Shown here: one piece after another, positions 1-7,822 of the stretch | Position numbering within the stretch: position 1 is the first letter of the stretch | Layout: each line of letters begins with the position of its first letter | DNA from: Flexivirga alba | GTDB taxonomy: Bacteria > Actinomycetota > Actinomycetes > Actinomycetales > Dermatophilaceae | DNA length: 64,000 bases | Assembly: GCF_042661025.1 (NCBI RefSeq) | Contig: NZ_JBHSWH010000001.1 | Location: 992,001 to 1,056,000, forward strand | Direction: 5' to 3' | Translations under genes and position numbers: made by a program | Notes under the pieces: generated by a model | Databases searched by the model: none | What the model saw: only the letters and a program-made list of their open reading frames with translations | What the model was told of the DNA's origin: nothing

Positions 1-1
1 C

Positions 2-784
2 GGTGGCCAACGACGAGTACCAACGGCGTTCTTCGAAGAACTCGCGATCCCAGTCCCACCCCTCCCCGAGCAGCGCCGCATCGCCGCGATCCTCGACCAC
101 GCCGACGCCCTTCGCGCCAAGCGCCGCCAGGTCCTCGCACACCTCGACTCTCTGAGCCAGTCGATCTTCCACGACATATTCGGCGACCTTCGCGCGACGT
201 CCACTGTCGCAGCGGAGGCGTCGAAGATCCGCACCGGACCGTTCGGCAGCCAATTGCTGCACAGCGAGTTCGTGGAAGAGGGAATCGCCGTACTAGGCCT
301 CGACAATGTGGTGGGTAACGAGTTCCGCTGGGCCGAACGTCGCTTCATTACCCCGGTCAAGTACGAAACGTTGAAGCGCTACACAGTGAGCCCGGGCGAC
401 GTCCTCATCAGCATCATGGGAACGACGGGGCGGTGCGTGGTGGTTCCAGACGACATTCCGACTGCGATCAACACCAAGCACATCTGTGCAATCACGCCGG
501 AATCCGCGCGTCTCCACCCGACGTTCCTTCGCGGAGCATTCCTCTGGCACCCCGACTCGCTCGCTCACCTGCGACGCCAGACCAAGGGATCGATCATGGA
601 CGGGCTCAACATGGGCATCATCAAGGCGATGCCGATACCGATTCTTCCCCTCGCGGCCCAGGAAGTGTTCGCGAAGCGAGTCGAGAGCGTGAACGCGCAG
701 CGCGCCGCCATACAACGTGCTGTCGCGGCAGATGACGAACTCTTCGCATCGCTCCAGTCCCGTGCCTTCAGAGGAGGCTTGTGA
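2..784 (+). CDS. hsdS: Type I restriction-modification specificity subunit HsdS (5' end outside window)
   Basis: This is the DNA-recognition subunit of a type I restriction-modification complex. The reading frame is open from base 2, so the start and first target-recognition domain lie upstream of the window. Near the left edge is the usual end of the first half, PVPPLPEQRRIAAIL followed by a charged helix. A complete second recognition domain follows: IRTGPFGS, a GDVLISIMGTTGR stretch, and IPILPLAAQEVFAKRV leading into the distal conserved helix. The stop overlaps the Mrr-type gene. hsdM is presumably upstream, and hsdR lies 2.5 kb downstream on the same strand. Confidence 0.9.
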   Translation, partial: GGQRRVPTAFFEELAIPVPPLPEQRRIAAILDHADALRAKRRQVLAHLDSLSQSIFHDIFGDLRATSTVAAEASKIRTGPFGSQLLHSEFVEEGIAVLGLDNVVGNEFRWAERRFITPVKYETLKRYTVSPGDVLISIMGTTGRCVVVPDDIPTAINTKHICAITPESARLHPTFLRGAFLWHPDSLAHLRRQTKGSIMDGLNMGIIKAMPIPILPLAAQEVFAKRVESVNAQRAAIQRAVAADDELFASLQSRAFRGGL

Positions 785-1704
785 TGTCGGTGCCGATCTG
801 GGAGCAATACATGGCTCCCTCCTTGCAATACCTCTCCGATGGGGAAGTGCACCGCACTCGAGAGATCGTCGAAGCCGCTGGCGATCTCCTTGATCTCACC
901 GATGCACAGCGGCACATACTCATCCCCTCTGGCCAACAGCAATGGGTCAATCGAGGCAACTGGGCACTGTCGTACCTCGCGCGCGCCGGCGCCACCGAGC
1001 GTCCTTCCCGCGGCCGTCACCAGATCACCGAGGTCGGTCGGAAACTGCTGGCAGCGCACCCGGATGGCATTCGGGAGAAGGACCTTCGCGCTCTCTCTGG
1101 GATCCCGGACGCACCGAACACATTCAAGGCATTTCCCACAATACGGTCAGCCTCGGACGTGACCGCCAACGCCGAGACGGAGACGACGCTCGACCCGGAG
1201 GAGCAGATCGCCTCGGGTGTTGCTCGCATCCATGCCGATGTCGCGGACCAACTCCTCACTCGAATCCTTGAGCAAGAGCCTGTCTTCTTTGAGCAGGCAG
1301 TCCTCGATCTACTGATGGCGATGGGTTACGGCGGCGCAGAAGGATCGGCGACGCGCACCCAGCTGTCTAACGACGGCGGCATCGACGGCATCGTCGATCA
1401 GGACGCGCTCGGCCTGAGCCGTATCTACGTGCAGGCGAAACGGTATGCGCCGGAAAACCTCGTCGGCCGCCCGGCAATCCAAGGATTCGCGGGTGCACTC
1501 GCCGGCAACCAGGCGAACCAGGGCGTCTTCATCACCACCAGTCGCTTCAGTCGCGAAGCAACCATCTTTGCCGAGCAGGTGCCGACCCGGATTGTGCTGA
1601 TCGACGGAAATCGACTCGCCCGATTGATGATTCGGTACGGCGTCGGTGTCCAGGTCAAGCAGACGATCCAGATCGTCGAGATCGACGAGGACTTCTTCGA
1701 GTAG
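784..1704 (+). CDS. mrr: Mrr-type restriction endonuclease (Mrr_N + Mrr_cat)
   Basis: A predicted modification-dependent restriction nuclease of the Mrr family, about 306 aa. Residues 1-100 form the winged-helix N-terminal domain (VPIWEQYMAPSLQYL, then a WVNRGNWALSYLARAG segment). From about residue 170 is the PD-(D/E)xK-like catalytic domain: GYGG, the acidic GGIDGIV near residue 202, and VQAKRY near 218, which match the D...QxK signature of Mrr_cat. ATG at 784 is chosen because GGAGG at 773-777 is 6 nt away; GTG at 781 is possible. It overlaps the hsdS stop, implying translational coupling, which is unusual because Mrr nucleases normally restrict independently of HsdS. Confidence 0.85.
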   Translation: MSVPIWEQYMAPSLQYLSDGEVHRTREIVEAAGDLLDLTDAQRHILIPSGQQQWVNRGNWALSYLARAGATERPSRGRHQITEVGRKLLAAHPDGIREKDLRALSGIPDAPNTFKAFPTIRSASDVTANAETETTLDPEEQIASGVARIHADVADQLLTRILEQEPVFFEQAVLDLLMAMGYGGAEGSATRTQLSNDGGIDGIVDQDALGLSRIYVQAKRYAPENLVGRPAIQGFAGALAGNQANQGVFITTSRFSREATIFAEQVPTRIVLIDGNRLARLMIRYGVGVQVKQTIQIVEIDEDFFE

Positions 1705-1944
1705 GTCGACCTCAAGGTTCGGACAAGGGCTGCGTCGGTCCACGGTGGCAGGTTTGTCCGCATGAACGAACGGGCGTCTGCCGGCGAGGACAGCGGGGAG
1801 GGCTCTGCGCGCTTGCCGGTGACCACCGAATCCGACGCGTCACTCGATCTGGTCGAGCGGGTGTCCGCGTTGATCGGAGAAGCACCGGCTGTCGACCCTC
1901 AGATCAGTGATCAACTTCGACGCGAAATACGAGAGGCTCGATCG
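1705..1944. other. Intergenic segment with a doubtful short ORF
   Basis: An ATG at 1762 opens a frame whose first 65 codons have plausible composition (SLDLVERVSALIG, QLRREIREARSSAL) and resemble the tail of a small regulator or antitoxin. The frame then runs on antisense to the lipoprotein gene without a convincing end. A stop in the +1 frame near 1955 would give a tail INFDAKYERLDRQL. It may be a degraded gene remnant. I see no convincing ribosome site and no recognisable family. Confidence 0.25.
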
Positions 1945-2655
1945 TCAGCTCTGAGCCGCGGCGCTTTTGTACTTTGCAATGGCTTTCTTTGCCATGGCCG
2001 TCATCTGAGTCACGTCGGCGCTGCCAACAACCCCGGCGTCCGCAACGGCGAGCACGACGGGCCCGACCTGCACAAAGACCTCGTCGACCGTGGCGCCCTG
2101 GCTGGTCAACTCGACGCCGATGGTGCGGTCCCCGAGCTTGGGCGCAGACATCTGTGCGACCTTCAGCTTCGTGCCGTTATCGGTCATCGAGCAGCCGGCT
2201 CGCACTGCTTTGGCGAGCGCATCCTGCTGGGCCGAGGCATCAGCGACCGAGTCGTATTGCCGGACTGTGTGCCCGATCAAGCTCGTAGACGACCGCTGGA
2301 AGGTGATGGCTGCGTAGCCGTTCTCTTTGTTCGGCTGCGTGTAGCCACAGAAGTTCTTGTTGGGGTCCGTCCGCTCGGGCTTGTCCGCCGTGTACCCAGC
2401 TGGCACGTCATCCAAAGTCAGCAGAGCGTTCACGAGCTTGTCCGACGTCAGCTGCCGGTATGTCGGCGATGCCGCCGCCCGCGACGTGGCGACAACCGAT
2501 GCGCGGGACTGCGTGCTCGACGTCGCCATTGACTGAGTCGTCGTCGATACCTTGCTGGGTGCAGAAGCGGGAGAACTCCCGCCACAGGCGGCGAGGACAA
2601 CAAGGGCCGGGGCGAGAACGGCTACGCCAAGCGCGTTTCGCGCCGAGAGTGTCAT
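1945..2655 (-). CDS. Secreted lipoprotein, PknH-sensor-like
   Basis: A predicted exported lipoprotein of 236 aa. The N-terminus is a signal peptide ending in a lipobox (VVLAAC, Cys near residue 24), followed by a Ser/Thr/Ala-rich tether to about residue 65. The globular part (LVNALLTLDDVPAGY, a Cys in NFCGY, a second Cys in RAGCSM, FVQVGPVVLAVADAG) has the look of the two-cysteine extracellular sensor domain of actinobacterial PknH and related lipoproteins. That assignment is by recall of family style and is moderate. No clear Shine-Dalgarno precedes the ATG. It lies convergent to the mrr end, breaking the hsdS-hsdR gene order. Confidence 0.75.
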   Translation of the reverse strand: MTLSARNALGVAVLAPALVVLAACGGSSPASAPSKVSTTTQSMATSSTQSRASVVATSRAAASPTYRQLTSDKLVNALLTLDDVPAGYTADKPERTDPNKNFCGYTQPNKENGYAAITFQRSSTSLIGHTVRQYDSVADASAQQDALAKAVRAGCSMTDNGTKLKVAQMSAPKLGDRTIGVELTSQGATVDEVFVQVGPVVLAVADAGVVGSADVTQMTAMAKKAIAKYKSAAAQS

Positions 2656-2874
2656 AGCCGGAGGATGTCAGAACGTGTCTGGTCGGACTCAGGGACCCTC
2701 GTAGTTCCTCGCCGGCGAGCGCAGTCGGCGTCCGAGCCGTCATACGTCACGAAAGTATGCATGTGCGCCGAACATGTAAAGAAAACCGAAAAACATTCAC
2801 ACGTTGGGCTGGGTGTTCGGTGGACGAGGCAAGGGGCACCCGGTGCCCGCTCATTTCGCATGGCGAGGACGGCG
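2656..2874. other. Intergenic, no gene seen
   Basis: About 220 bases between the lipoprotein start and the AlbA_2 remnant. It is locally AT-richer around 2750-2800. I found no supported ORF, RNA or repeat; it presumably holds the lipoprotein promoter. Confidence 0.4.
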
Positions 2875-3061
2875 TCAGTCAGCGGTCGGCCGAACGTAGT
2901 AAGCACCGCGTCGCTCACCAACCAGGCGAAGTTCCCCAGCGGCTGTCAGTCGTTTGAGCGCTAGGCGCGCTCGCGATGGACTTGAACTCGACTGTCAGGG
3001 GCTCCCCTCCAGCGATCACCTCAGCCAACTCTTCAGGCGTCATCTGACCATAGATATGCAT
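2875..3061 (-). pseudogene. Remnant of AlbA_2/Schlafen-type ATP-binding regulator, N- and C-ends fused by deletion
   Basis: On the minus strand an ATG at 3061 starts MHIYGQMTPEELAEV, then IAGGEPLTVEFK, the typical opening of AlbA_2 (Schlafen-like) domain proteins. About 10 codons after VEFK the frame loses homology. In the +1 frame the sequence continues immediately with ARLALKRLTAAGELRLVGE and RRGAYYVRPTAD, ending in TGA at 2875-2877. That second stretch looks like the C-terminal winged helix of the same protein class. So only about 25 N-terminal and 30 C-terminal residues survive, joined out of frame. Intact members are several hundred residues long. An internal deletion is inferred. Confidence 0.7.
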
Positions 3062-3272
3062 ACTTATGGCTATCGCAAGACATTTTGATCGACGACACCA
3101 TAACCATGCACACCCGGGTCCGCTCGAGACAGCCGCACGAATCCCCACCCGTGGACTCTCCTGAGAGAACCACCGGCGGATGCACATGTTGATAAGTTCA
3201 TTTCGCCGCTCACATCGGTGATCAACTTCAGGGGAGGCTGCGGATGGCACACCGGCGACAAGGGACGCGGGC
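3062..3272 (+). promoter_or_regulatory. Leader and promoter region of hsdR, with a coupled mini-ORF
   Basis: About 210 bases upstream of hsdR with several AT-rich patches (around 3060-3110 and 3185-3215). AGGGGAGG at 3231-3238 precedes an ATG at 3244 that opens a 10-codon ORF, MAHRRQGTRA. Its TGA (3274-3276) overlaps the hsdR ATG at 3273. AAGGGA at 3260-3265 could serve hsdR itself. The arrangement suggests translational coupling or attenuation; this is inference. Confidence 0.4.
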
Positions 3273-6200
3273 ATGAGCAACTTCGACTTCGCGAAGTCCA
3301 GTCTTCCGACTGTGCATGCCGACTGCGTGCGCGCGGAGTCGTATGTGTCGAGCGACCCGGCCGCGGCGTGCTTCTACAGCCGGCGGGCGATCGAGCAACT
3401 GGTGAGCCATCTGTATGACGTGCTCGGTCTGGCCTCGCCATACCAAAGTGACCTCGCGGCGCGCAGCAATGACGCTGCCTTCAAGGCCAAGGTCGGCGTC
3501 GGCATCACCCAGAAGCTGAACCTCATCCGCAAGATCGGCAACAAGGCCGCCCACGAGGGCACGCCGATCCCGCAGCAGACCGCGCTGCACGTGCTGCGTG
3601 AGCTCTTCCACGTCGTCGTGTTCGCGGCGTTCCACTACAGCGCTGACCCGCAGGGTGTGCCGACCGGCGCGCAGTTCGACCCGAAGCTCGCGGCGAAGCT
3701 CACGCCCCTGTCGCGGGAGGAGTTGGTCAAGCTCGCGGCGCAGTTCAAGGCACAGGACGAAGCGCACGCCAAGGCTCTCGCCGAGCGCGACGACCTGGCC
3801 GCGGCCAAGGACGCCGAGATTGCCGAGCTTCGGGCGCAGATCGCGGCAGGGCAGGCGGCCAACACCAAGCCCGACGATCACGACTACACCGAGGCCGAGA
3901 CGCGGCGTGACTACATCGACGAGTTGCTGCACGAGGCAGGCTGGCCGCTGAACGAGCCTCGCGACCGTGAATACCCGGTCACTGGTATGCCGAACGTCGG
4001 TGGCGAGGGATTCGTCGACTACGTGCTCTGGGGTGCGGACGGCCTGCCGCTCGCCGTCGTCGAGGCGAAGCGCACCACCAAGAGCCCGCAGATCGGGCAA
4101 CAGCAAGCCAAGTTGTATGCCGGCTGCCTCGAGAAGCAGTTCGGCCGGCGACCGGTGATCTTCTACAGCAACGGCTACGAGCACTGGATCTGGGACGACG
4201 GCGCATTCGGCGAATCCGGTTATGCACCAAGGGGAATCCAGGGCTTCTACACCCGCGCCGAGCTGGAGTTGATGATCCAGCGACGGCATACCCGACTGCC
4301 ATTGGCCGGCGCAGCTGTCGACCCTGCGATTGTCGAGCGCTACTACCAAACCCGTGCGATCAAGGCGATCGGTGCTTCCTTCGACAAGCGGGAACGCGAG
4401 GCACTGCTTGTCATGGCGACCGGCTCGGGCAAGACCCGCACGGTGATCGCGCTCGTCGACCAGTTGATGAAGGCCAATTGGGTGAAACGCGTTCTGTTCC
4501 TTGCTGATCGGACCGCGCTCGTCAACCAGGCGGTGGGGGCGTTCAAAGCGCACCTGCCGAGTGTCACGACGGTCAACCTGGTGACCGAGAAGGCGACCGA
4601 CGGGCGGGTTTATGCCTCGACATACCCGACGATCATGAATCTGATCATCAATGACCCCAGTCGTTTTGGGCCCGGCCACTTCGACCTGGTCGTCATCGAT
4701 GAGGCGCACCGCTCGGTCTATCAGAAGTATGGCGCGATCTTCGACTGGTTCGACTCACACCTCGTCGGGCTGACTGCGACGCCGAAGGACGAGGTCGATC
4801 ACAACACCTACCGGCTCTTCCATCTCGAGGACGGCATACCGACCGACGCCTACGGTCTCGACGAAGCCGTCGGCGACGGGTTCCTGGTGCCACCGGTCGG
4901 CGTCTCGGTCGGCACCAAGTTCCTGCGGCAAGGCATCGCGTATGACGACCTGACCGACGCTGAGAAGGACGAGTGGGACGCGCTCGACTGGGGTGAGGGC
5001 GGCCCACCCGCCGCGGTCGACTCCGAGGAGCTGAACCGGTTCCTCTTCAACGAGGACACCGTCGACAAGGTGCTCGCGACCCTCATGTCCGACGGCCACA
5101 AGGTCGCGGGCGGTGACCGGTTGGGCAAGACGATCATCTTCGCCAAGAACCAGCGCCACGCCGAGTTCATCGAGCAGCGTTTCGATCTCGCCTATCCGGA
5201 GTATGGCGGCGAGTTCGCCCGGGTGATCACCCACCAGACGACGTACGCACAGAACCTGATCGACAACTTCTCGGTCGCGGAGAAGGCGCCGCACATTGCG
5301 ATCAGTGTCGACATGCTCGACACCGGCATCGATGTGCCCGACGTCGTCAATCTGGTGTTCTTCAAGGCGATTCGGTCCAAGTCGAAGTTCTGGCAGATGA
5401 TCGGGCGCGGGACACGGCTGCGTCCGGACCTCTTCGGTCCGGGCGAGGACAAGAAGGATTTCTTCGTCTTCGACTTCTGCGGGAACCTGGAGTTCTTCAG
5501 TCAGAATCTGCCCGGTTCGGACGGCTCGCTCCAAAAGTCTTTGACTCAAAGGCTTTTCGAGTCACGGCTCGGTCTGGTGATGGCGCTCGACCATGCCGAA
5601 TCTGAGGCGGAGCTGCGGACTTCGAATGTCGACTGGCTGCACGAGATCGTCGCGGGGATGAACCTCGACAACTTCCTGGTGCGAGCTCACCGCCGGCAGG
5701 TGGAGACGTGGACGGACCGGGCACGGTGGAGCGCGGTGTCGCAGGAGGACGCGGCCGAGGTCCTCGGGCACCTGGCCGGCCTTCCGTCGATGGTGCGAGA
5801 TTCCGACGAGGCCGCAAAGCGCTTCGACCTGTTGGTGCTGCGCCGTCAGCTCGCCCAGCTCGATGGCGATGCCGTTGCGGCAGAACGGATTCGGGAGACG
5901 GTGCAGGCGATCGCGGCCGCGTTGTTGCCGAAGAAGGCAATCCCATCTGTCGCCGCGCAGCTGGAGCTCCTCGATGACGTAGCCGGTGACGAGTGGTGGG
6001 TCGACGTGACCCTGCCGATGCTCGAAGTGATGCGGCTGCGAATTCGCGGACTGGTGCGGTTTGTGGAGAAGACGAAGGGAAACCCGGTCTACACCGACTT
6101 CGAGGACACTCTCGAAGTCGGCACGATTGTGGATCTGCCGCAGGTCACGTCCGGGATGAACTGGGATCGCTTCCGCGCCAAGGCGCAGGCCTACCTCAAG

Positions 6201-6632
6201 GAACACGAGGACCACGTTGCGCTGCAGCGGCTACGTCGCAACCGGCAGTTGACGTCCGAGGATCTGGACGCGCTGGCCGCGATGCTCGTGCAGTCCGGCG
6301 GCGACCAGCAGGTTGACCTGGCCTGGGTGACCGAACGCGCCGGCGAGCTCGGCCCCTTCATCCGCTCCCTCGTCGGCCTAGACCGCGCCGCCGCCAACGA
6401 AGCGTTCGGCGCCTACCTCGATGAGTCGAAGTTCTCCGTGGCCCAGGTCAGGTTCGTCTCACTGATCGTCGACGAACTCACCGCCAACGGCATCATGGAG
6501 CCGGCCAGGCTCTACGAGTCCCCGTATGTCGACCACGGGCACGTCGACATGATCTTCCCGACTGACTTCGAGGTCATCGTCAATATTCTGAGGGACGTCA
6601 AGGCCCATGCGGTACCTGGCGGGGCTGCCTGA
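3273..6632 (+). CDS. hsdR: Type I restriction enzyme R subunit (DUF4145 + nuclease + DEAD translocase)
   Basis: The ATP-dependent translocase and nuclease subunit of the type I system, 1119 aa. Residues 1-115 look like DUF4145 (ACFYSRRAIEQLVSHLY, IRKIGNKAAHEG). A coiled-coil segment spans roughly 145-195. The nuclease domain follows: GFVDYVLWG then LAVVEAKRT, a PD-(D/E)xK site near residues 248-266. The SF2 motor has ATGSGKTRT (motif I), VVIDEAHRS (II), LTATPK (III), and later SVDMLDTGIDVPDV and IGRGTRLRPD (V/VI). The C-terminus matches the EcoEI-type R C-terminal region. All motor motifs are intact, so the subunit looks functional. It is separated from hsdS by 2.5 kb of other genes. Confidence 0.93.
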   Translation: MSNFDFAKSSLPTVHADCVRAESYVSSDPAAACFYSRRAIEQLVSHLYDVLGLASPYQSDLAARSNDAAFKAKVGVGITQKLNLIRKIGNKAAHEGTPIPQQTALHVLRELFHVVVFAAFHYSADPQGVPTGAQFDPKLAAKLTPLSREELVKLAAQFKAQDEAHAKALAERDDLAAAKDAEIAELRAQIAAGQAANTKPDDHDYTEAETRRDYIDELLHEAGWPLNEPRDREYPVTGMPNVGGEGFVDYVLWGADGLPLAVVEAKRTTKSPQIGQQQAKLYAGCLEKQFGRRPVIFYSNGYEHWIWDDGAFGESGYAPRGIQGFYTRAELELMIQRRHTRLPLAGAAVDPAIVERYYQTRAIKAIGASFDKREREALLVMATGSGKTRTVIALVDQLMKANWVKRVLFLADRTALVNQAVGAFKAHLPSVTTVNLVTEKATDGRVYASTYPTIMNLIINDPSRFGPGHFDLVVIDEAHRSVYQKYGAIFDWFDSHLVGLTATPKDEVDHNTYRLFHLEDGIPTDAYGLDEAVGDGFLVPPVGVSVGTKFLRQGIAYDDLTDAEKDEWDALDWGEGGPPAAVDSEELNRFLFNEDTVDKVLATLMSDGHKVAGGDRLGKTIIFAKNQRHAEFIEQRFDLAYPEYGGEFARVITHQTTYAQNLIDNFSVAEKAPHIAISVDMLDTGIDVPDVVNLVFFKAIRSKSKFWQMIGRGTRLRPDLFGPGEDKKDFFVFDFCGNLEFFSQNLPGSDGSLQKSLTQRLFESRLGLVMALDHAESEAELRTSNVDWLHEIVAGMNLDNFLVRAHRRQVETWTDRARWSAVSQEDAAEVLGHLAGLPSMVRDSDEAAKRFDLLVLRRQLAQLDGDAVAAERIRETVQAIAAALLPKKAIPSVAAQLELLDDVAGDEWWVDVTLPMLEVMRLRIRGLVRFVEKTKGNPVYTDFEDTLEVGTIVDLPQVTSGMNWDRFRAKAQAYLKEHEDHVALQRLRRNRQLTSEDLDALAAMLVQSGGDQQVDLAWVTERAGELGPFIRSLVGLDRAAANEAFGAYLDESKFSVAQVRFVSLIVDELTANGIMEPARLYESPYVDHGHVDMIFPTDFEVIVNILRDVKAHAVPGGAA

Positions 6633-6715
6633 CCGTTTCTGGTCGGCAATACGATGCGTCCAAAATGACACCGTAACCAAGAACAGGGAACTCTCCGTCT
6701 CCGCATTTATACGAA

Positions 6716-7822
6716 CTACGATCGCGGTGTCAACTTAACCTCCAGAACCCTCAGCCACTTCACGACATTCGCAGCATCGCCTGGGTACAGATTTCGCATG
6801 TGTGCGAGACGGTTCCTAATGGGCATAACTTGATCAGCAAAATTTCGCCAGAGAACCGTTTCAAGACCTAAATTCCCAATCTCCGGGCGTGCCTTTAAAT
6901 CGAGCAACTCACTCAGAGTTAGCCACTCAAGGGGATCTCGGATCAATTTCACCGAGTTGGCCGCCTGATACGTGGATGTCGTTGCGCGGCCCAGAACTCT
7001 ATCGCTCAGGTCTCCCTGCAAACACTGAGTTCTCCAAGACTTGCCCCAGGCAGCAATGGCCCGGGCGCGAATCGACCGGCGAATCATTCGTTCCAGCTCC
7101 CACAAACCACAGGTGACCTCCCCCAGTTGCGACTGCGGCTTAACCTCACCTGCAAGCACATCGGCGAGAGCATCCTTCAATGGGTGCAGGCCATCTGGAA
7201 GGTTCCACTTCCTCTCCGCCGCCTGGAGCGATATCAACCCTGCTCCCGCTAAGGCTTCAAGCTCCCTTGCACCAAACGCGGTCAACGCGCTCTCGCCGAA
7301 CAACATACTGTCAAATATCACGCGGTCAAGAGCGGCACACATTTCTGCACCCAGCTCACCCAGAGCGTCCCTCAACACGTTCGCGACGGAAAGTCCATCG
7401 TATTGACACGTCGGCCACTCGCTTGTGTCGTCCATGCCATAAACGGGTCCGCGTGCAAACGTCGCGTCATCGAGCAGCGAGCTTCCTGGCACTGCCGGAA
7501 ATGCTGCGCGTGGGGCGCGTGCAAGCAGAATATATCGACCGCCGGAATCAATTCCGCGGAATATCCGTTCCCGAAGAGCCCCCATGGACACATCGGCTGC
7601 AGGGCGAGTGAGTTCTTCGATACCGTCAACTACAACTATGCGATCGACTACTTCTTCAACCATTGCGAGATACTCCCGTAAGCCGATGACGCTAAACCCG
7701 TGAGATGAGAGCGTCCTCCGTGCTGGCTCGTGTGCGGCGCCGAGTTGAAGAAATAGGAGGTTATGCCTCCCGACCTTCTTTCGAAGCAAATCTAACCAGT
7801 CGTTATAATCGGGATCATTCAC
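6716..7822 (-). CDS. HEPN-motif protein, effector candidate of a two-gene defence-like operon
   Basis: A 368-aa protein I cannot place in a named family. The N-terminal half reads like an NTPase core without a Walker A: a hydrophobic strand ending in an acidic turn (RIVVVDGIEEL), then RYILLARAPRAAF like a sensor strand, then GSSLLDDATF. The C-terminal 90 residues are helical and carry MPIRNRLAHMR at about 333-343. R336-N-R-L-A-H341 fits the RX4-6H motif of HEPN RNases, in the style of Swt1-type HEPN domains. It is the downstream gene of the pair, and its start overlaps the ATPase stop (7819-7822). GC is visibly lower than the surroundings, which points to transfer. An RNase effector role is inference. 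Confidence 0.7.
   Translation of the reverse strand: MNDPDYNDWLDLLRKKVGRHNLLFLQLGAAHEPARRTLSSHGFSVIGLREYLAMVEEVVDRIVVVDGIEELTRPAADVSMGALRERIFRGIDSGGRYILLARAPRAAFPAVPGSSLLDDATFARGPVYGMDDTSEWPTCQYDGLSVANVLRDALGELGAEMCAALDRVIFDSMLFGESALTAFGARELEALAGAGLISLQAAERKWNLPDGLHPLKDALADVLAGEVKPQSQLGEVTCGLWELERMIRRSIRARAIAAWGKSWRTQCLQGDLSDRVLGRATTSTYQAANSVKLIRDPLEWLTLSELLDLKARPEIGNLGLETVLWRNFADQVMPIRNRLAHMRNLYPGDAANVVKWLRVLEVKLTPRS

Noticed and set aside
1957..2532. Continuation of the ORF that begins at 1762
   Set aside because: It runs antisense through a well-supported lipoprotein gene and loses plausible composition after about 65 codons.
3228..4709. 493-codon minus-strand frame inside hsdR
   Set aside because: Shadow of the hsdR coding sequence; no family resemblance, and hsdR motifs are intact on the other strand.
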